From: JBKEDS01 sp047975545
GTDB lineage: Bacteria > Bacteroidota > Bacteroidia > Flavobacteriales > Flavobacteriaceae
Reading direction: 5' to 3'
DNA: 64,000 nucleotides
Assembly: GCA_047975545.1 (NCBI GenBank)
Contig: JBKEDS010000004.1
Span: forward strand, 71,541 to 135,540
The notes under the pieces are model-generated. The model was not told the DNA's origin, ran no database searches, and was given only the letters and a program-made list of their open reading frames with translations. Positions 45,321-54,141 of the stretch are shown in pieces (position 1 is the first letter of the stretch; every line of letters begins with the position of its first letter). Position numbers and translations under genes: made by a program.

Positions 45321-45650
45321 TTATTCAGGTGCCAGTTCCACCTCCAATCCTTGCAGCTCGGGGGTTATTTGTATTTGGCAGCCCAAGCGGCTGTTTTCCT
45401 TTACGTTAAAGGCTTCGGACAGCATAGCTTCCTCGTCGTCGCTCATTTCGGGCAATTCGGTGTCGCTTGTTACATAGCACTGGCAGGAGGCGCACATGGC
45501 CATTCCGCCGCATATCCCTATGGTGCCCTCGGGAGCCAACTCGTAGCTGCGCACAACTTCCATCAGGTTCATGGCCATATCGGTTGGGGCAATAACTTCG
45601 TGTGTTACACCATCCCTGTCGGTTATTTTAATGGTAATATCTTGTTCCAT
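45321..45650 (-). CDS. fdx: [2Fe-2S] ferredoxin (adrenodoxin type)
   Basis: This 109-residue ferredoxin carries cluster cysteines C47, C53, C56 and C91 (CX5CX2C plus a distal Cys), with an additional C58. The motif 'GICGGMAMCASCQCYV' is typical of the vertebrate-type group that serves Fe-S assembly and P450-like systems. Its neighbours upstream on the same strand are Nfu- and Mrp-type Fe-S proteins, supporting a role in cluster biogenesis. A perfect 14-bp palindrome holding TACATTTG on both strands precedes it. Confidence 0.9.
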   Translation of the reverse strand: MEQDITIKITDRDGVTHEVIAPTDMAMNLMEVVRSYELAPEGTIGICGGMAMCASCQCYVTSDTELPEMSDDEEAMLSEAFNVKENSRLGCQIQITPELQGLEVELAPE

Positions 45651-45668
45651 AACTGGTATAAATAAGTA

Positions 45669-45709
45669 AATCTTACATTTGCTTTTTTGGGAAATGCAAA
45701 TGTAAGATT
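45669..45709. promoter_or_regulatory. 14-bp inverted repeat overlapping -7 boxes upstream of fdx
   Basis: AATCTTACATTTGC (45669-45682) and GCAAATGTAAGATT (45696-45709) are perfect complements 13 bases apart. Each arm contains TACATTTG, an exact TAnnTTTG match, one facing each strand. The minus-strand copy (45704-45697) suits fdx. The symmetry suggests an operator or a hairpin as well as a promoter. Confidence 0.55.
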
Positions 45710-45742
45710 ATTATAATTTTCAGTGCTTTAAAAAGTGGTTTT

Positions 45743-45985
45743 TTATGCTTCTATATTTACGACTTTTTCTATTTGCGGGGCGTATTTTTTTATAGTCATT
45801 TCCACGCCTGATTTTAAGGTCATTTGGTTAACGCTACACCCCACGCAAGCCCCTGTTAATTGTACCTTAACGAGTTTATCGTCCTCAATGGCGAGCAATT
45901 CAATATCGCCACCGTCGCTTTGCAAAAACGGACGGATTTCGTCCAAAGCCTTTTCTACGTTTAATTTAACTTCTTCTGATGTCAT
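45743..45985 (-). CDS. NifU C-terminal-domain protein (Nfu type)
   Basis: The 80-residue protein is a single Nfu domain with the cluster-binding CxxC at C47/C50 ('LTGACVGCSVNQMTLKSGVE'). Nfu proteins carry a [4Fe-4S] cluster between two subunits and deliver it to client enzymes. Its start codon directly abuts the stop of the Mrp gene, so both are surely co-translated. Confidence 0.92.
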   Translation of the reverse strand: MTSEEVKLNVEKALDEIRPFLQSDGGDIELLAIEDDKLVKVQLTGACVGCSVNQMTLKSGVEMTIKKYAPQIEKVVNIEA

Positions 45986-47125
45986 TTACTTCTTTTTAAC
46001 TGCCGAACAACCGGCCATAGTTGTTATTTTTATTGCTTCGGTTGGCGGTAGGTTTTCGTTTCTATCTACCACTTCCTGCACCACTTTTCGGGTTAAGGCT
46101 TCGAAGGCCTGCTCCAATAATGTTGCGGTTTGCAGGGCTGCGGGGCGACCTGCATCGCCAGCTTCACGTATGCTTTGTACCAAGGGTATTTCACCCAGAA
46201 ACGGTACTTCTAAATCCTCTGCCAAGTTTTTGGCGCCCGCTTTTCCAAAAATGTAATATTTGTTATCGGGCAACTCCTCGGGCGTAAAGTAAGCCATATT
46301 TTCTATAATTCCAAGAACCGGCACTTGGATGCTTTCCTGTTGGAACATAGCAACGCCTTTTCTGGCATCGGCCAAGGCTATATTTTGGGGCGTACTAACC
46401 ACCACGGCACCCGTTATGGGTAACGATTGCATGATGCTTAGGTGAATATCGCCCGTTCCCGGTGGCAGGTCCAACAATAGGAAATCGAGTTCGCCCCAAT
46501 GGGCATCGAAAATCATTTGGTTTAGGGCTTTGGCCGCCATGGGACCGCGCCAAACCACAGCTTGGTTGGGCTGGGTAAAAAAGCCTATGGACAATATTTT
46601 AATACCGTAATTTTCAACGGGTTTCATTTTCGATTTGCCCTCGATATTTACCGCCAAGGGCTTTTCGGCCTCGACATCGAACATTATGGGGATTGACGGC
46701 CCATAAATATCGGCATCCAGCACACCTACCTTAAAGCCCATTTTTGCCAAGCTAACGGCAAGGTTTGCCGTAATGGTAGATTTACCAACACCGCCCTTGC
46801 CCGAAGCCACGGCCACTATGTTTTGTATACCCGGAATGGGTTTCCCTTTTATTACGGTTGCTTTGGGCTTTGCCGGGGCATCGACCTTGACGTTAATTTT
46901 GATTTTTGCCTTTTCGTAAACCTGGTCGTGAATGGTTTTTAAAATATCGACCTCGGTACGTTTTTTAGCTTGAAGGCTTGGGTTTTTTATGGTAATATCG
47001 ACCACCACTTCGTCGCCAAAAGTAACCACGTTGGTTACCGCACCGCTTTCCACCATATTTTCGCCTTCGCCCGGAACGGTTATGGTTGTTAAGGCTTTAA
47101 GTATATCTTGTTTGTTAAGTTTCAA
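45986..47125 (-). CDS. apbC: Mrp/ApbC-family P-loop ATPase, Fe-S carrier
   Basis: An N-terminal MIP18/DUF59 domain (about 1-85) is followed by the deviant Walker A 'GKGGVGKST' at 109-117 and the rest of the Mrp ATPase ('LLLDLPPGTGDIHLS', 'STPQNIALADARKG'). These proteins transfer [4Fe-4S] clusters. The usual CxxC of many Mrp proteins is not seen; the region after 'MAYF' lacks cysteines and one Cys remains near the C-terminus ('AGCSAVKKK'). A TATATTTG box (47264-47257) lies about 130 bases upstream. Confidence 0.9.
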   Translation of the reverse strand: MKLNKQDILKALTTITVPGEGENMVESGAVTNVVTFGDEVVVDITIKNPSLQAKKRTEVDILKTIHDQVYEKAKIKINVKVDAPAKPKATVIKGKPIPGIQNIVAVASGKGGVGKSTITANLAVSLAKMGFKVGVLDADIYGPSIPIMFDVEAEKPLAVNIEGKSKMKPVENYGIKILSIGFFTQPNQAVVWRGPMAAKALNQMIFDAHWGELDFLLLDLPPGTGDIHLSIMQSLPITGAVVVSTPQNIALADARKGVAMFQQESIQVPVLGIIENMAYFTPEELPDNKYYIFGKAGAKNLAEDLEVPFLGEIPLVQSIREAGDAGRPAALQTATLLEQAFEALTRKVVQEVVDRNENLPPTEAIKITTMAGCSAVKKK

Positions 47126-47316
47126 AATTTATAGTTTTTATTTGTTCTTGGTATCTGTCCTAAGGCACAAATAGACTTTTGTTTTGTCCGCCTTTTAAAA
47201 GAAAACTTACATTTTTAAAAGTAATTTTATTAGGTTTTTGGAAATGATACGAGGCACAAATATAGGGCTAATTGTTTTAATTTTGAAGTGTTTAAAGCTC
47301 TTCTTTTTCTTTTCGC

Positions 47317-48876
47317 CTATCGACTCTTATTCTTCCCAAATTTCCAATAAACAAAAAGCGCAATTAACCCCGTAAGCAGCCAAAACAAATCGACACAAAA
47401 CACTTGAACCAACCCTTTTTGAAGGCTTGCCCACAACCAGTCGCCAGTTACAATGCCGTTTGCTATTGGAACTGAAAGCGATAAAATACCGCCAAGGATT
47501 ACATAAAAATTATTGAGCTTTCTATACTTGTTGAAAAATAGCCCCGCAACTGCCATGAGCAACCATCCGATAAAGAAAATTGAATTGACCGCACCTACCC
47601 TTGCCCCCATTTCCATTGGCACTAATTTATTGGCCGCAAATAATAATGCCGTAGCCGGGAACAAACTTAGGCAAATAGCCAAATAGGCTTTTGTAACCCT
47701 ATGGTAAAAACGCTGTTGCTTTTGGGTATAGTTCTTGTTTTCTCGAGCTACTTTCCAAATTAAAATACCGCTAATTAGCACATAACAGGTAATTAACGCC
47801 AACAAAAAGTAAACTATTTTTAAGACAATACCGCCAAAAGTACCAAAATGGAGTTTTATTAAAAGGTTGTAAACCGCTTGGCTGTAGTTTTTATGGTTGG
47901 GCGTAATTTCCGCGAGATATTCGCCCGTTTTCATGGCGTATACCACCACGCCATCGCCAAGAATGCCGCTACCGTCGTCTACATAAAACGACACGTTGGC
48001 ATCGTCTTTCCCAAAATGGTGAAAATTGGCCATAACCACTTCTTGCTCCGGAAAATGCTCCTGCGATTTTTGGTACAGAAAATTAATGCCTTTTAAATTG
48101 GGATTATAAGGAGCGTTTTCGTCTAAGGGAATGCCTTCCTGTGGCGAAAAAATTTCGAAAATCGGTGCCGAATCGCCATCGAACAGCACAACCGTACTCG
48201 GTGCCAACAAAAAGAACAGTAGCCCAAACAAAGCCCCGGTTACCGCAAAAACAACCTGAAACGGAACCGTGATAATGCCCAGCACGGTATGGGCGTTGGT
48301 CCAAATAGTTTTCCATTTTCCATCAGTAGTGTAGGCGTAGAATTTTTGCAATACATTTTTCCAATGAATTAAAATTCCTGTTACCGTTGCGAAAAGAAAA
48401 AACAAGGAAACAAACCCTGCCAAATACAACCCAAAAGTTGGAATTTGATCGAAATAATGCAGGCGGAAAATAGTTTCGCCTACCGTTGTTTTCAAACTTG
48501 TGTCGTCTGGAATAGCTAAGGTATTTGGGTTAATGGCTTGTATTATCCGCGTATGGGTTGCATCGTCATTTTCAATTTCGGCATAAAGCCGTATTACGGG
48601 AATGTTTTTTGAAGGAAAAACAATGGTTAGATGATCGTCTATCTTGGCGTTGGGGTGCGTTTCCAAAAACTTAGCCACTAACTGGTCGTAATCTACGTTG
48701 GCATTTGGTACTACGCGGGCTTCATGGTTTTCCCATTGGTAAATTTCATCTTTAAACAAGGCAAAAGCACCCGCATAAAAAATAATATATAAGGCGCAGC
48801 AAATTACTATTCCCGTTACCGTATGGGTATGGAACAAAATATTGTAAGTACGGTTTGGCAACGCTTTCAGGTTCAT
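47317..48876 (-). CDS. PepSY-domain iron-regulated membrane protein
   Basis: The 519-residue protein has four or more membrane segments and PepSY-type regions ('AKFLETHPNAKIDDHLTI', 'GEYLAEITPNHKNYSQAVYNLLIKLHFGTFGG'). This matches the PepSY_TM family found beside TonB siderophore receptors, some of which are thought to reduce ferric siderophores. It is the last gene of an iron-uptake operon and overlaps the previous gene by four bases. Confidence 0.88.
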   Translation of the reverse strand: MNLKALPNRTYNILFHTHTVTGIVICCALYIIFYAGAFALFKDEIYQWENHEARVVPNANVDYDQLVAKFLETHPNAKIDDHLTIVFPSKNIPVIRLYAEIENDDATHTRIIQAINPNTLAIPDDTSLKTTVGETIFRLHYFDQIPTFGLYLAGFVSLFFLFATVTGILIHWKNVLQKFYAYTTDGKWKTIWTNAHTVLGIITVPFQVVFAVTGALFGLLFFLLAPSTVVLFDGDSAPIFEIFSPQEGIPLDENAPYNPNLKGINFLYQKSQEHFPEQEVVMANFHHFGKDDANVSFYVDDGSGILGDGVVVYAMKTGEYLAEITPNHKNYSQAVYNLLIKLHFGTFGGIVLKIVYFLLALITCYVLISGILIWKVARENKNYTQKQQRFYHRVTKAYLAICLSLFPATALLFAANKLVPMEMGARVGAVNSIFFIGWLLMAVAGLFFNKYRKLNNFYVILGGILSLSVPIANGIVTGDWLWASLQKGLVQVFCVDLFWLLTGLIALFVYWKFGKNKSR

Positions 48877-49154
48877 TTAAAACAATAAATTATAAGCAAG
48901 CAAACAAGGATAATACCTAAAAGTATAGCCCAAAATTTCCAGCCATTTTTTGAAATAAAGGCAAAAACCATGATGGCCACCCACAAAAAAAAGCCACTAA
49001 AAGCGGTTGTTAACAGCATGACCGATTTATCCTTGACCAAAACGCCCCAAGCCAAATGCAAGGTTACCGTTACAATATAACCACCAAGAACGGCAGCCGA
49101 TATTTTAGCAGCCCGTTGCCAGTTGGACGATAGGTATTTTTTGTTAGCAGGCAT
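48873..49154 (-). CDS. DUF3649-like small membrane protein
   Basis: This 93-residue protein has three hydrophobic segments and the opening 'RAAKISAAVLGGYIVTVTL' typical of DUF3649. The family is found only as a small partner in siderophore-uptake operons, with no known activity. It overlaps both neighbours by 4 and 11 bases, which shows tight translational coupling. Confidence 0.7.
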   Translation of the reverse strand: MPANKKYLSSNWQRAAKISAAVLGGYIVTVTLHLAWGVLVKDKSVMLLTTAFSGFFLWVAIMVFAFISKNGWKFWAILLGIILVCLLIIYCFK

Positions 49155-49482
49155 TTTTCAGTATTATTTCCACGGTTGCAAATATTAAAAAACCAATGGT
49201 TACAAATATAACCGAATGTTTTATAAACGGTTTGGCCAACATCCAGAAGCACAAACCCAATGCCACAACAAAACCGGAAACGACAATACCCGTTGCGGCA
49301 TTAAACGTTTTACAAAGCAATAAGGTGGATATTGCAACCAATACCCACCCGGTTATGTTTTTGCCCTTCTTCCCCATGGGTAACGTTTTAAACCAGCCCA
49401 ATACATCATGTGGGAAGTATTTTGAATTGGCATACCAAAACAGCGTACCATAAAACGTTAACAATAGCGAAAGACTAATCAT
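49144..49482 (-). CDS. DUF3325-like small membrane protein
   Basis: The 112-residue protein has about four hydrophobic segments. Its place between a TonB-dependent receptor and a DUF3649-type protein is the one DUF3325 members usually take, and the motif 'GWVLVAISTLLLCKTF' fits. The assignment rests more on context than on sequence. It starts eight bases after the receptor stop codon. Confidence 0.6.
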   Translation of the reverse strand: MISLSLLLTFYGTLFWYANSKYFPHDVLGWFKTLPMGKKGKNITGWVLVAISTLLLCKTFNAATGIVVSGFVVALGLCFWMLAKPFIKHSVIFVTIGFLIFATVEIILKNAC

Positions 49483-49490
49483 CCTTTTAC

Positions 49491-52166
49491 TTAAAATTTA
49501 TAAACCACCGTTCCCAGAAAGGCCCTTGGCGCTTGTGCGTTTACGGTACTCCACCCTTTGTAATAGGTTTCGTTGGTTAGGTTGTTTACCTTAAAACCTA
49601 CCCTGAATTTATTAGCATCGTAATATACCGAGGCATTATAAATGGTATAGGCGGGGAGCTTAAATACGCCCACAACGCCATTGTTTACCGTTAAATGTTC
49701 CGATGTTCCGTTAAAGCCTGCCCCAATGCCCAAGTTTTGAAAAAATGTATTGTTGGAAGACTCAAACTTATAATCTGCCCAAAAATTGTAAATCGATTCG
49801 GGGCCGGCTTCCTCGGGCCTTCTATCCTGCAATACATCGTATTGGGTGTTGGTGGTTTTACTGTAAGCATCGGTTATTTTACTATCGTTATACGAATACG
49901 ATGCCCTTAGGTTTAAGCCTTGTACGGGGTTTGCGTTAATTTCGGCCTCTATGCCCTTGCTCACGGTTTCGTTAAGCGAAATGGCCTCGGGGAACAACGG
50001 CGTGTTAGGCTCGGAATTCATGGTGTTTTTTGCCGTAATATGGTAGTAGCTTATGCCCGTATTTAGCTTTCCTTTAAGGAAATTGGTTTTTATACCGCCT
50101 TCGAACTGCACGGCCTTGGTGGGCTCAAAAGTGGTAACCCGCCTTTTGTCGGCAACGCCATCGTTATCGGTATCGACTTGCAGCGAACCGCTTACCGCTG
50201 GATCGTTGTTGTAAAACCCGGTTTGGTAATTGGCAAACAAGGTTAACGTATTAAGTATGGGCTGGAACACAATGCCCGCATTGGGCGAAAATGTAGTTTT
50301 GGTAAAATTGTCCTCGGTATACTCCTTGTCGCCTTTTTGGTCGAAATAATCCAAACGCAGCCCAAGGTTAACGGTTAGGTTTTTGGTTATATTAACAACA
50401 TCGGAAGCATAAGCTGCAAAAGTTTGCGAGCTTGTTTCTATTTTGTCAATAGGCAATTGGCCCAAAACGGCATTTAACTGCGTTTTGTTCGGGCTGTATG
50501 CTGCCCCTGGCGTAAAAGAACTTGCGGCCAAGGTGCCATCGCCGTAAAAGAAGGCGTCAAAATACGGAAACGTTGCCAATTGTGCGGCAAACATATCACC
50601 TGCACCTGGAAACGCAAAATTGAATGTTTGTACTATTGAAGGAAACTCCGAAGTTTGCCACAGTGTAGAATGCCCGCTTTTGCTTCTTGAATGCTCTTCC
50701 CTGTGTACATAGTCCAAGCCCAGCACTAATCGGTTACGGAGGTTTCCTATTTTAAAATCGCCCGTAAAATTTTGTTGAATATTGGCTTTTGTGGCATTGG
50801 CATCACGGTAATCCAAAATACGTGCAAAAGTATTGCCCATAAGCAGCATGCCAGCCTCGCCCTCAATGGTATTTAATTGGCTATCGACATAAGCCGCATT
50901 GGCCCCCAATAGGCTCCTAACCGAGAAAAAAGCGGCGGCCGCCCCCTCGAACACATATTGATAATTGCCCTTTGCTTTTGAAAACGTACTGGCAAAAATG
51001 GTTTGCGAGGTCCATTGGTCGGATAATTTATAATCGGCCACAAAACGGGTGTTTAAAATAGGACTTGTTAATGAAATGTCGTTTGAAGTAAACGATTTTT
51101 CGGGGTCGATGTTCAAATCGTCTACCGAATCGTAATCCTTGGCCATACCGCGCCTAATAAACAACATGGGCGGGTTTGTTTGCTCGGTTTGCGAATACTC
51201 GACCCCAAACAATAAATTTAAGCGGTTGTTAACACGATAGGTTAACGATGGCGCAACAAAAAAGGTTTCCCTAAATCCGGCATCCTGAAAGCTGTCCTGC
51301 GTTAGGTAAGAAGCATTTAGCCTAAAGAATATATTGTCGTCGCTACCAAGGGGGGTATTAATGTCGAACGAGCCACGATGCAAGTTAAACGAACCGGCCG
51401 TATACGAAACGCTTCCGCCAAACCCCTCGTAAGGTTGTTTGGTAACCACGTTAACCAAGCCTCCAAGCGAGGTTACCGTTCCTCCAAAAAGCGTAGCGGC
51501 AGGCCCTTTTATTACCTCAATACGCTCGATGTACGATGGGTCTATGGCGCTAAAGGTAAATCCGGGCAAGCCGTTAACCAACTGCGGCTGTACCGAAAAG
51601 CCCCGTGATGAAAAATAACTGGTGCCTTCGCCGGGCGCCCGCCCGGTAGATTCCCAAAGTTTACTAATACCCGTGGCGTTGTTCATGGCATCGTCGAAAT
51701 TGGTAACGACTTGCGATTCCAATAATTCGGTTGTAATGGTGCTATAAACGGTTGGGTTTTCCATGTCTTTCAACGGAAGTTTGGATACATAAGCCGTTTT
51801 TTTACGGGAAAATTTGTTGTCGCGCCGGCCTTCTATAACCACTTCCTGCAACAACTCGTTTCCTTCAAATAAAACAATAAGCCCTAAATCCTTGGTTTGG
51901 TTTGCCAACACATCAACCAAAACTTCTTTTGTTTTATATCCTATGAACGACAGTACCACGGTTTGGGTTCCGTTGCCCACATTTGTAAGTTCGAAAGTGC
52001 CATTGCCATCGGTTTGCGTGCCTTTGGCCGTATTTTTTACATAAACGTTAACCCCGCTAATGGCATTGTTAAAATTATCGGAAACAATTCCTTTTACAGC
52101 GTTGTTTTGGGCGAATGCCAAACCGCCAATAGCGATAAAGCATAGTGTAAAAATATTTTTGAACAT
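49491..52166 (-). CDS. TonB-dependent siderophore receptor with N-terminal CarboxypepD_reg-like domain
   Basis: This 891-residue outer-membrane receptor has a signal peptide ('TLCFIAIGGLAFAQ') and a CarboxypepD_reg-like domain (about 22-105). A TonB box-like stretch and plug follow ('DDAMNNATGISKLWESTGR', 'YIERIEVIKGPAATLFGG'), then a 22-strand-type barrel ending in an aromatic residue ('TVVYKF'). The plug style is that of FhuA/FoxA-type ferric siderophore receptors. The substrate is unknown. The promoter carries two near-identical Fur-like operators, and three membrane genes of iron uptake follow. Confidence 0.9.
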   Translation of the reverse strand: MFKNIFTLCFIAIGGLAFAQNNAVKGIVSDNFNNAISGVNVYVKNTAKGTQTDGNGTFELTNVGNGTQTVVLSFIGYKTKEVLVDVLANQTKDLGLIVLFEGNELLQEVVIEGRRDNKFSRKKTAYVSKLPLKDMENPTVYSTITTELLESQVVTNFDDAMNNATGISKLWESTGRAPGEGTSYFSSRGFSVQPQLVNGLPGFTFSAIDPSYIERIEVIKGPAATLFGGTVTSLGGLVNVVTKQPYEGFGGSVSYTAGSFNLHRGSFDINTPLGSDDNIFFRLNASYLTQDSFQDAGFRETFFVAPSLTYRVNNRLNLLFGVEYSQTEQTNPPMLFIRRGMAKDYDSVDDLNIDPEKSFTSNDISLTSPILNTRFVADYKLSDQWTSQTIFASTFSKAKGNYQYVFEGAAAAFFSVRSLLGANAAYVDSQLNTIEGEAGMLLMGNTFARILDYRDANATKANIQQNFTGDFKIGNLRNRLVLGLDYVHREEHSRSKSGHSTLWQTSEFPSIVQTFNFAFPGAGDMFAAQLATFPYFDAFFYGDGTLAASSFTPGAAYSPNKTQLNAVLGQLPIDKIETSSQTFAAYASDVVNITKNLTVNLGLRLDYFDQKGDKEYTEDNFTKTTFSPNAGIVFQPILNTLTLFANYQTGFYNNDPAVSGSLQVDTDNDGVADKRRVTTFEPTKAVQFEGGIKTNFLKGKLNTGISYYHITAKNTMNSEPNTPLFPEAISLNETVSKGIEAEINANPVQGLNLRASYSYNDSKITDAYSKTTNTQYDVLQDRRPEEAGPESIYNFWADYKFESSNNTFFQNLGIGAGFNGTSEHLTVNNGVVGVFKLPAYTIYNASVYYDANKFRVGFKVNNLTNETYYKGWSTVNAQAPRAFLGTVVYKF

Positions 52167-52167
52167 T

Positions 52168-52190
52168 TTATTTAGATTTATTACAAATAA
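52168..52190. promoter_or_regulatory. Fur-like operator 1 (downstream of start point)
   Basis: A 23-base imperfect palindrome reads TTATTTGTAATAAA plus TCTAAATAA on the minus strand. It lies between the predicted transcription start and the receptor ATG. It matches operator 2 at 22 of 23 bases in reverse orientation. Confidence 0.6.
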
Positions 52191-52201
52191 CTAATTTTCG
52201 G

Positions 52202-52233
52202 CAAATATACTTCCCAATAAATATTTTGACAAA
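52202..52233 (-). promoter_or_regulatory. promoter of the siderophore receptor operon
   Basis: On the minus strand TTTG (52233-52230) and TATATTTG (52209-52202) are separated by exactly 20 bases. Both boxes match the Bacteroidota consensus perfectly. The start point would be near 52198, about 30 bases before the ATG. Operators 1 and 2 flank it on both sides. Confidence 0.8.
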
Positions 52234-52256
52234 TTATTTTTAATAAATCTAAATAA
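52234..52256. promoter_or_regulatory. Fur-like operator 2 (upstream of -33 box)
   Basis: The plus strand reads TTATTTTTAATAAA plus TCTAAATAA and directly touches the -33 box. With operator 1 it forms a perfect 16-bp inverted repeat (52168-52183 with 52241-52256), suiting repression by a dimeric iron regulator. Confidence 0.6.
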
Positions 52257-52331
52257 TGGAAAATAAGCCAAAATTATCATTTCAGCTTTGTTAAGCAACT
52301 AAACAACTTAGCAACATAACTTTAGAGGACA

Positions 52332-52673
52332 TTAACCCCCACCTTTCAACACTTCCGAAGGATTCCAAAACACCGTGTCGAAATCTTGAATTTGGTTATT
52401 TACAACCGTTACACCTTCACTTTCCAACAATTGCTGCATAAGGTTGGTGCCTTCAAAATGGTGCTTTCCGGTTAATAAACCGTTACGGTTTACCACACGG
52501 TGGGCCGGGACATCCTTGCTGTGCGAGCCGTTCATGGCGTACCCCACTATCCTGGCACTTCGGGGCGCGCCCAAAAAATTGGCTATGGCACCGTAACTGG
52601 TTACGCGCCCATAGGGAATTTGTTTGGCTACTTGGTAAACTTTATCGAAAAAATGAAGGGTTTCGGGTTTCAC
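52332..52673 (-). CDS. alkyltransferase-like (ATL) DNA-binding protein
   Basis: This 113-residue protein is the DNA-binding domain of the O6-alkylguanine transferase family ('QIPYGRVTSYGAIANFLG', 'RIVGYAMNGS'). The active-site PCHRV reads PAHRV, with Ala at 57. Loss of the Cys defines ATL proteins, which bind O6-alkylguanine without repairing it and flag it for nucleotide excision repair. It starts one base after the LysE-type gene's stop codon, so the two are co-translated. Confidence 0.88.
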   Translation of the reverse strand: MKPETLHFFDKVYQVAKQIPYGRVTSYGAIANFLGAPRSARIVGYAMNGSHSKDVPAHRVVNRNGLLTGKHHFEGTNLMQQLLESEGVTVVNNQIQDFDTVFWNPSEVLKGGG

Positions 52674-52674
52674 G

Positions 52675-53304
52675 CTACATGTCTTTTATAATCTGGATAA
52701 ACGTTACAATTGAAATAACGCCTGTTATACCGCCTATTAAATAGTTCATGCTTTTTTGCGAGGTAATAGATTTGTTTTTAATCTTATCGAAAAAAAACAT
52801 GTACACATAAAGCATAACAAAAGTACCCGTGGCGGCTCCGGCTATGTAGGCCATAATGCTGGTTTGGCTAAAATCCAACCACCCGACCGAGGCCAAGGTA
52901 ACCGTCATGTATGCTTGGTAAGGTATGGGAAATACGTTTATGGCCGAAAAAAACATGCCCTGAAAAAAACGACTGTGCTTGCTCTTGCGTTCCAAATCGA
53001 CCTCATCTTGGGTTTCTTTTTTGGCTATTAGCAAAAAATAAACGGTTATAAGTACAAAAATAACCAAGGCCACCCGCTTTAGGATTTCTATAATTTCGGG
53101 GTGTTTGCTTAAATAATGGGCAAAAACAGAGGCCAAATAGGTTTGCAGCAACACCACGACACAAACCCCAACAGAAAACATGATACCACGAGCAGGGCCT
53201 TCCTTTAAACTAATCTTGGCCGCCGTCATGTTTAACAAGCCCGGCGGGATAACGCCCACAAGCGCTATAATTAGTCCCAAGAAAAAGATAATCGTGATAT
53301 CCAA
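52675..53304 (-). CDS. LysE-family translocator
   Basis: The 209-residue membrane protein has about six hydrophobic segments and the LysE-type start 'GLIIALVGVIPPGLLNMTAAKISLKEG'. LysE/RhtB proteins export amino acids such as lysine or homoserine lactones; the substrate is unknown here. It begins two bases after the trmB stop codon and forms an operon trmB-lysE-ATL. Confidence 0.82.
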   Translation of the reverse strand: MDITIIFFLGLIIALVGVIPPGLLNMTAAKISLKEGPARGIMFSVGVCVVVLLQTYLASVFAHYLSKHPEIIEILKRVALVIFVLITVYFLLIAKKETQDEVDLERKSKHSRFFQGMFFSAINVFPIPYQAYMTVTLASVGWLDFSQTSIMAYIAGAATGTFVMLYVYMFFFDKIKNKSITSQKSMNYLIGGITGVISIVTFIQIIKDM

Positions 53305-53306
53305 AG

Positions 53307-53981
53307 TTATTTAATTTTGAACCTAATATACGTAATTGGTTTGCCTTGTTCCAAATATTGCGACTCGTAAAAGGTTTGAATGGCTGTAACTTCCTGCGGG
53401 CTTCCCTCCTGCTTATACACATTATGGTTGGCGTACAGCACTTCGTGGCCTTCGCCATGCAGCAGCCCCAAAGTGTAGCCGTGCATAAACTCGCTATCGG
53501 TTTTTAGGTTTACCACACCATCGGGCTTTAAAATGGCTTTGTAGCGTTTTAAAAACGTACTGTTGGTCATGCGGTGCTTGGTGCGCTTGTACTTAATTTG
53601 GGGGTCGGGAAAGGTTATCCAAATTTCGTCTACCTCGTTGCCGGCAAAGGCGTGGTCTATAAGTTCTATTTGGGTGCGCAAAAAGGCTACGTTGGCAATA
53701 TTGTCCTGAACGGCAGTTTTAGCCCCGCGCCAAAAGCGGGCGCCTTTAATATCGATACCTATAAAGTTTTTGTTTGGATATTTTTTTGCCAAGGCTACCG
53801 AATATTCGCCTTTGCCACAGCCCAGCTCTAATACTATGGGGTTGTTGTTTTTAAAAAAAGAAGTATTCCAATTCCCTTTTAAGTTGAAGTTTTGGCTTAC
53901 CAACTCGTCGCGCGTTGGTTGGATTACATTGGCAAAGGTTTCGTTTTCCTTAAAGCGCCTTAATTTGTTTTTACTGCCCAC
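53307..53981 (-). CDS. trmB: tRNA (guanine-N7-)-methyltransferase
   Basis: TrmB methylates G46 in the variable loop of tRNAs using SAM. The 224-residue protein shows the SAM site 'VLELGCGKGEYSVALAKKYP', 'NFIGIDIKGARFWRGAK', and the signature 'DEIWITFPDPQIKYKRTKHRMTN'. It is first in a tight three-gene operon. The 341 bases upstream contain a conserved intergenic element. Confidence 0.95.
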   Translation of the reverse strand: MGSKNKLRRFKENETFANVIQPTRDELVSQNFNLKGNWNTSFFKNNNPIVLELGCGKGEYSVALAKKYPNKNFIGIDIKGARFWRGAKTAVQDNIANVAFLRTQIELIDHAFAGNEVDEIWITFPDPQIKYKRTKHRMTNSTFLKRYKAILKPDGVVNLKTDSEFMHGYTLGLLHGEGHEVLYANHNVYKQEGSPQEVTAIQTFYESQYLEQGKPITYIRFKIK

Positions 53982-54141
53982 AAGCTAAATGTTTGTTTTG
54001 TTGAAATGATTTTTTTGGGGAATTAGAATATGGACTTTTAGAATATAGACTTACCCCCGAAAACCACAAAAATAATATTTGGTAAAATTAAGGAAATATA
54101 GCCGAGTTTTTATAGCCTTATTTTTTGAATTTGGAAAAGTA

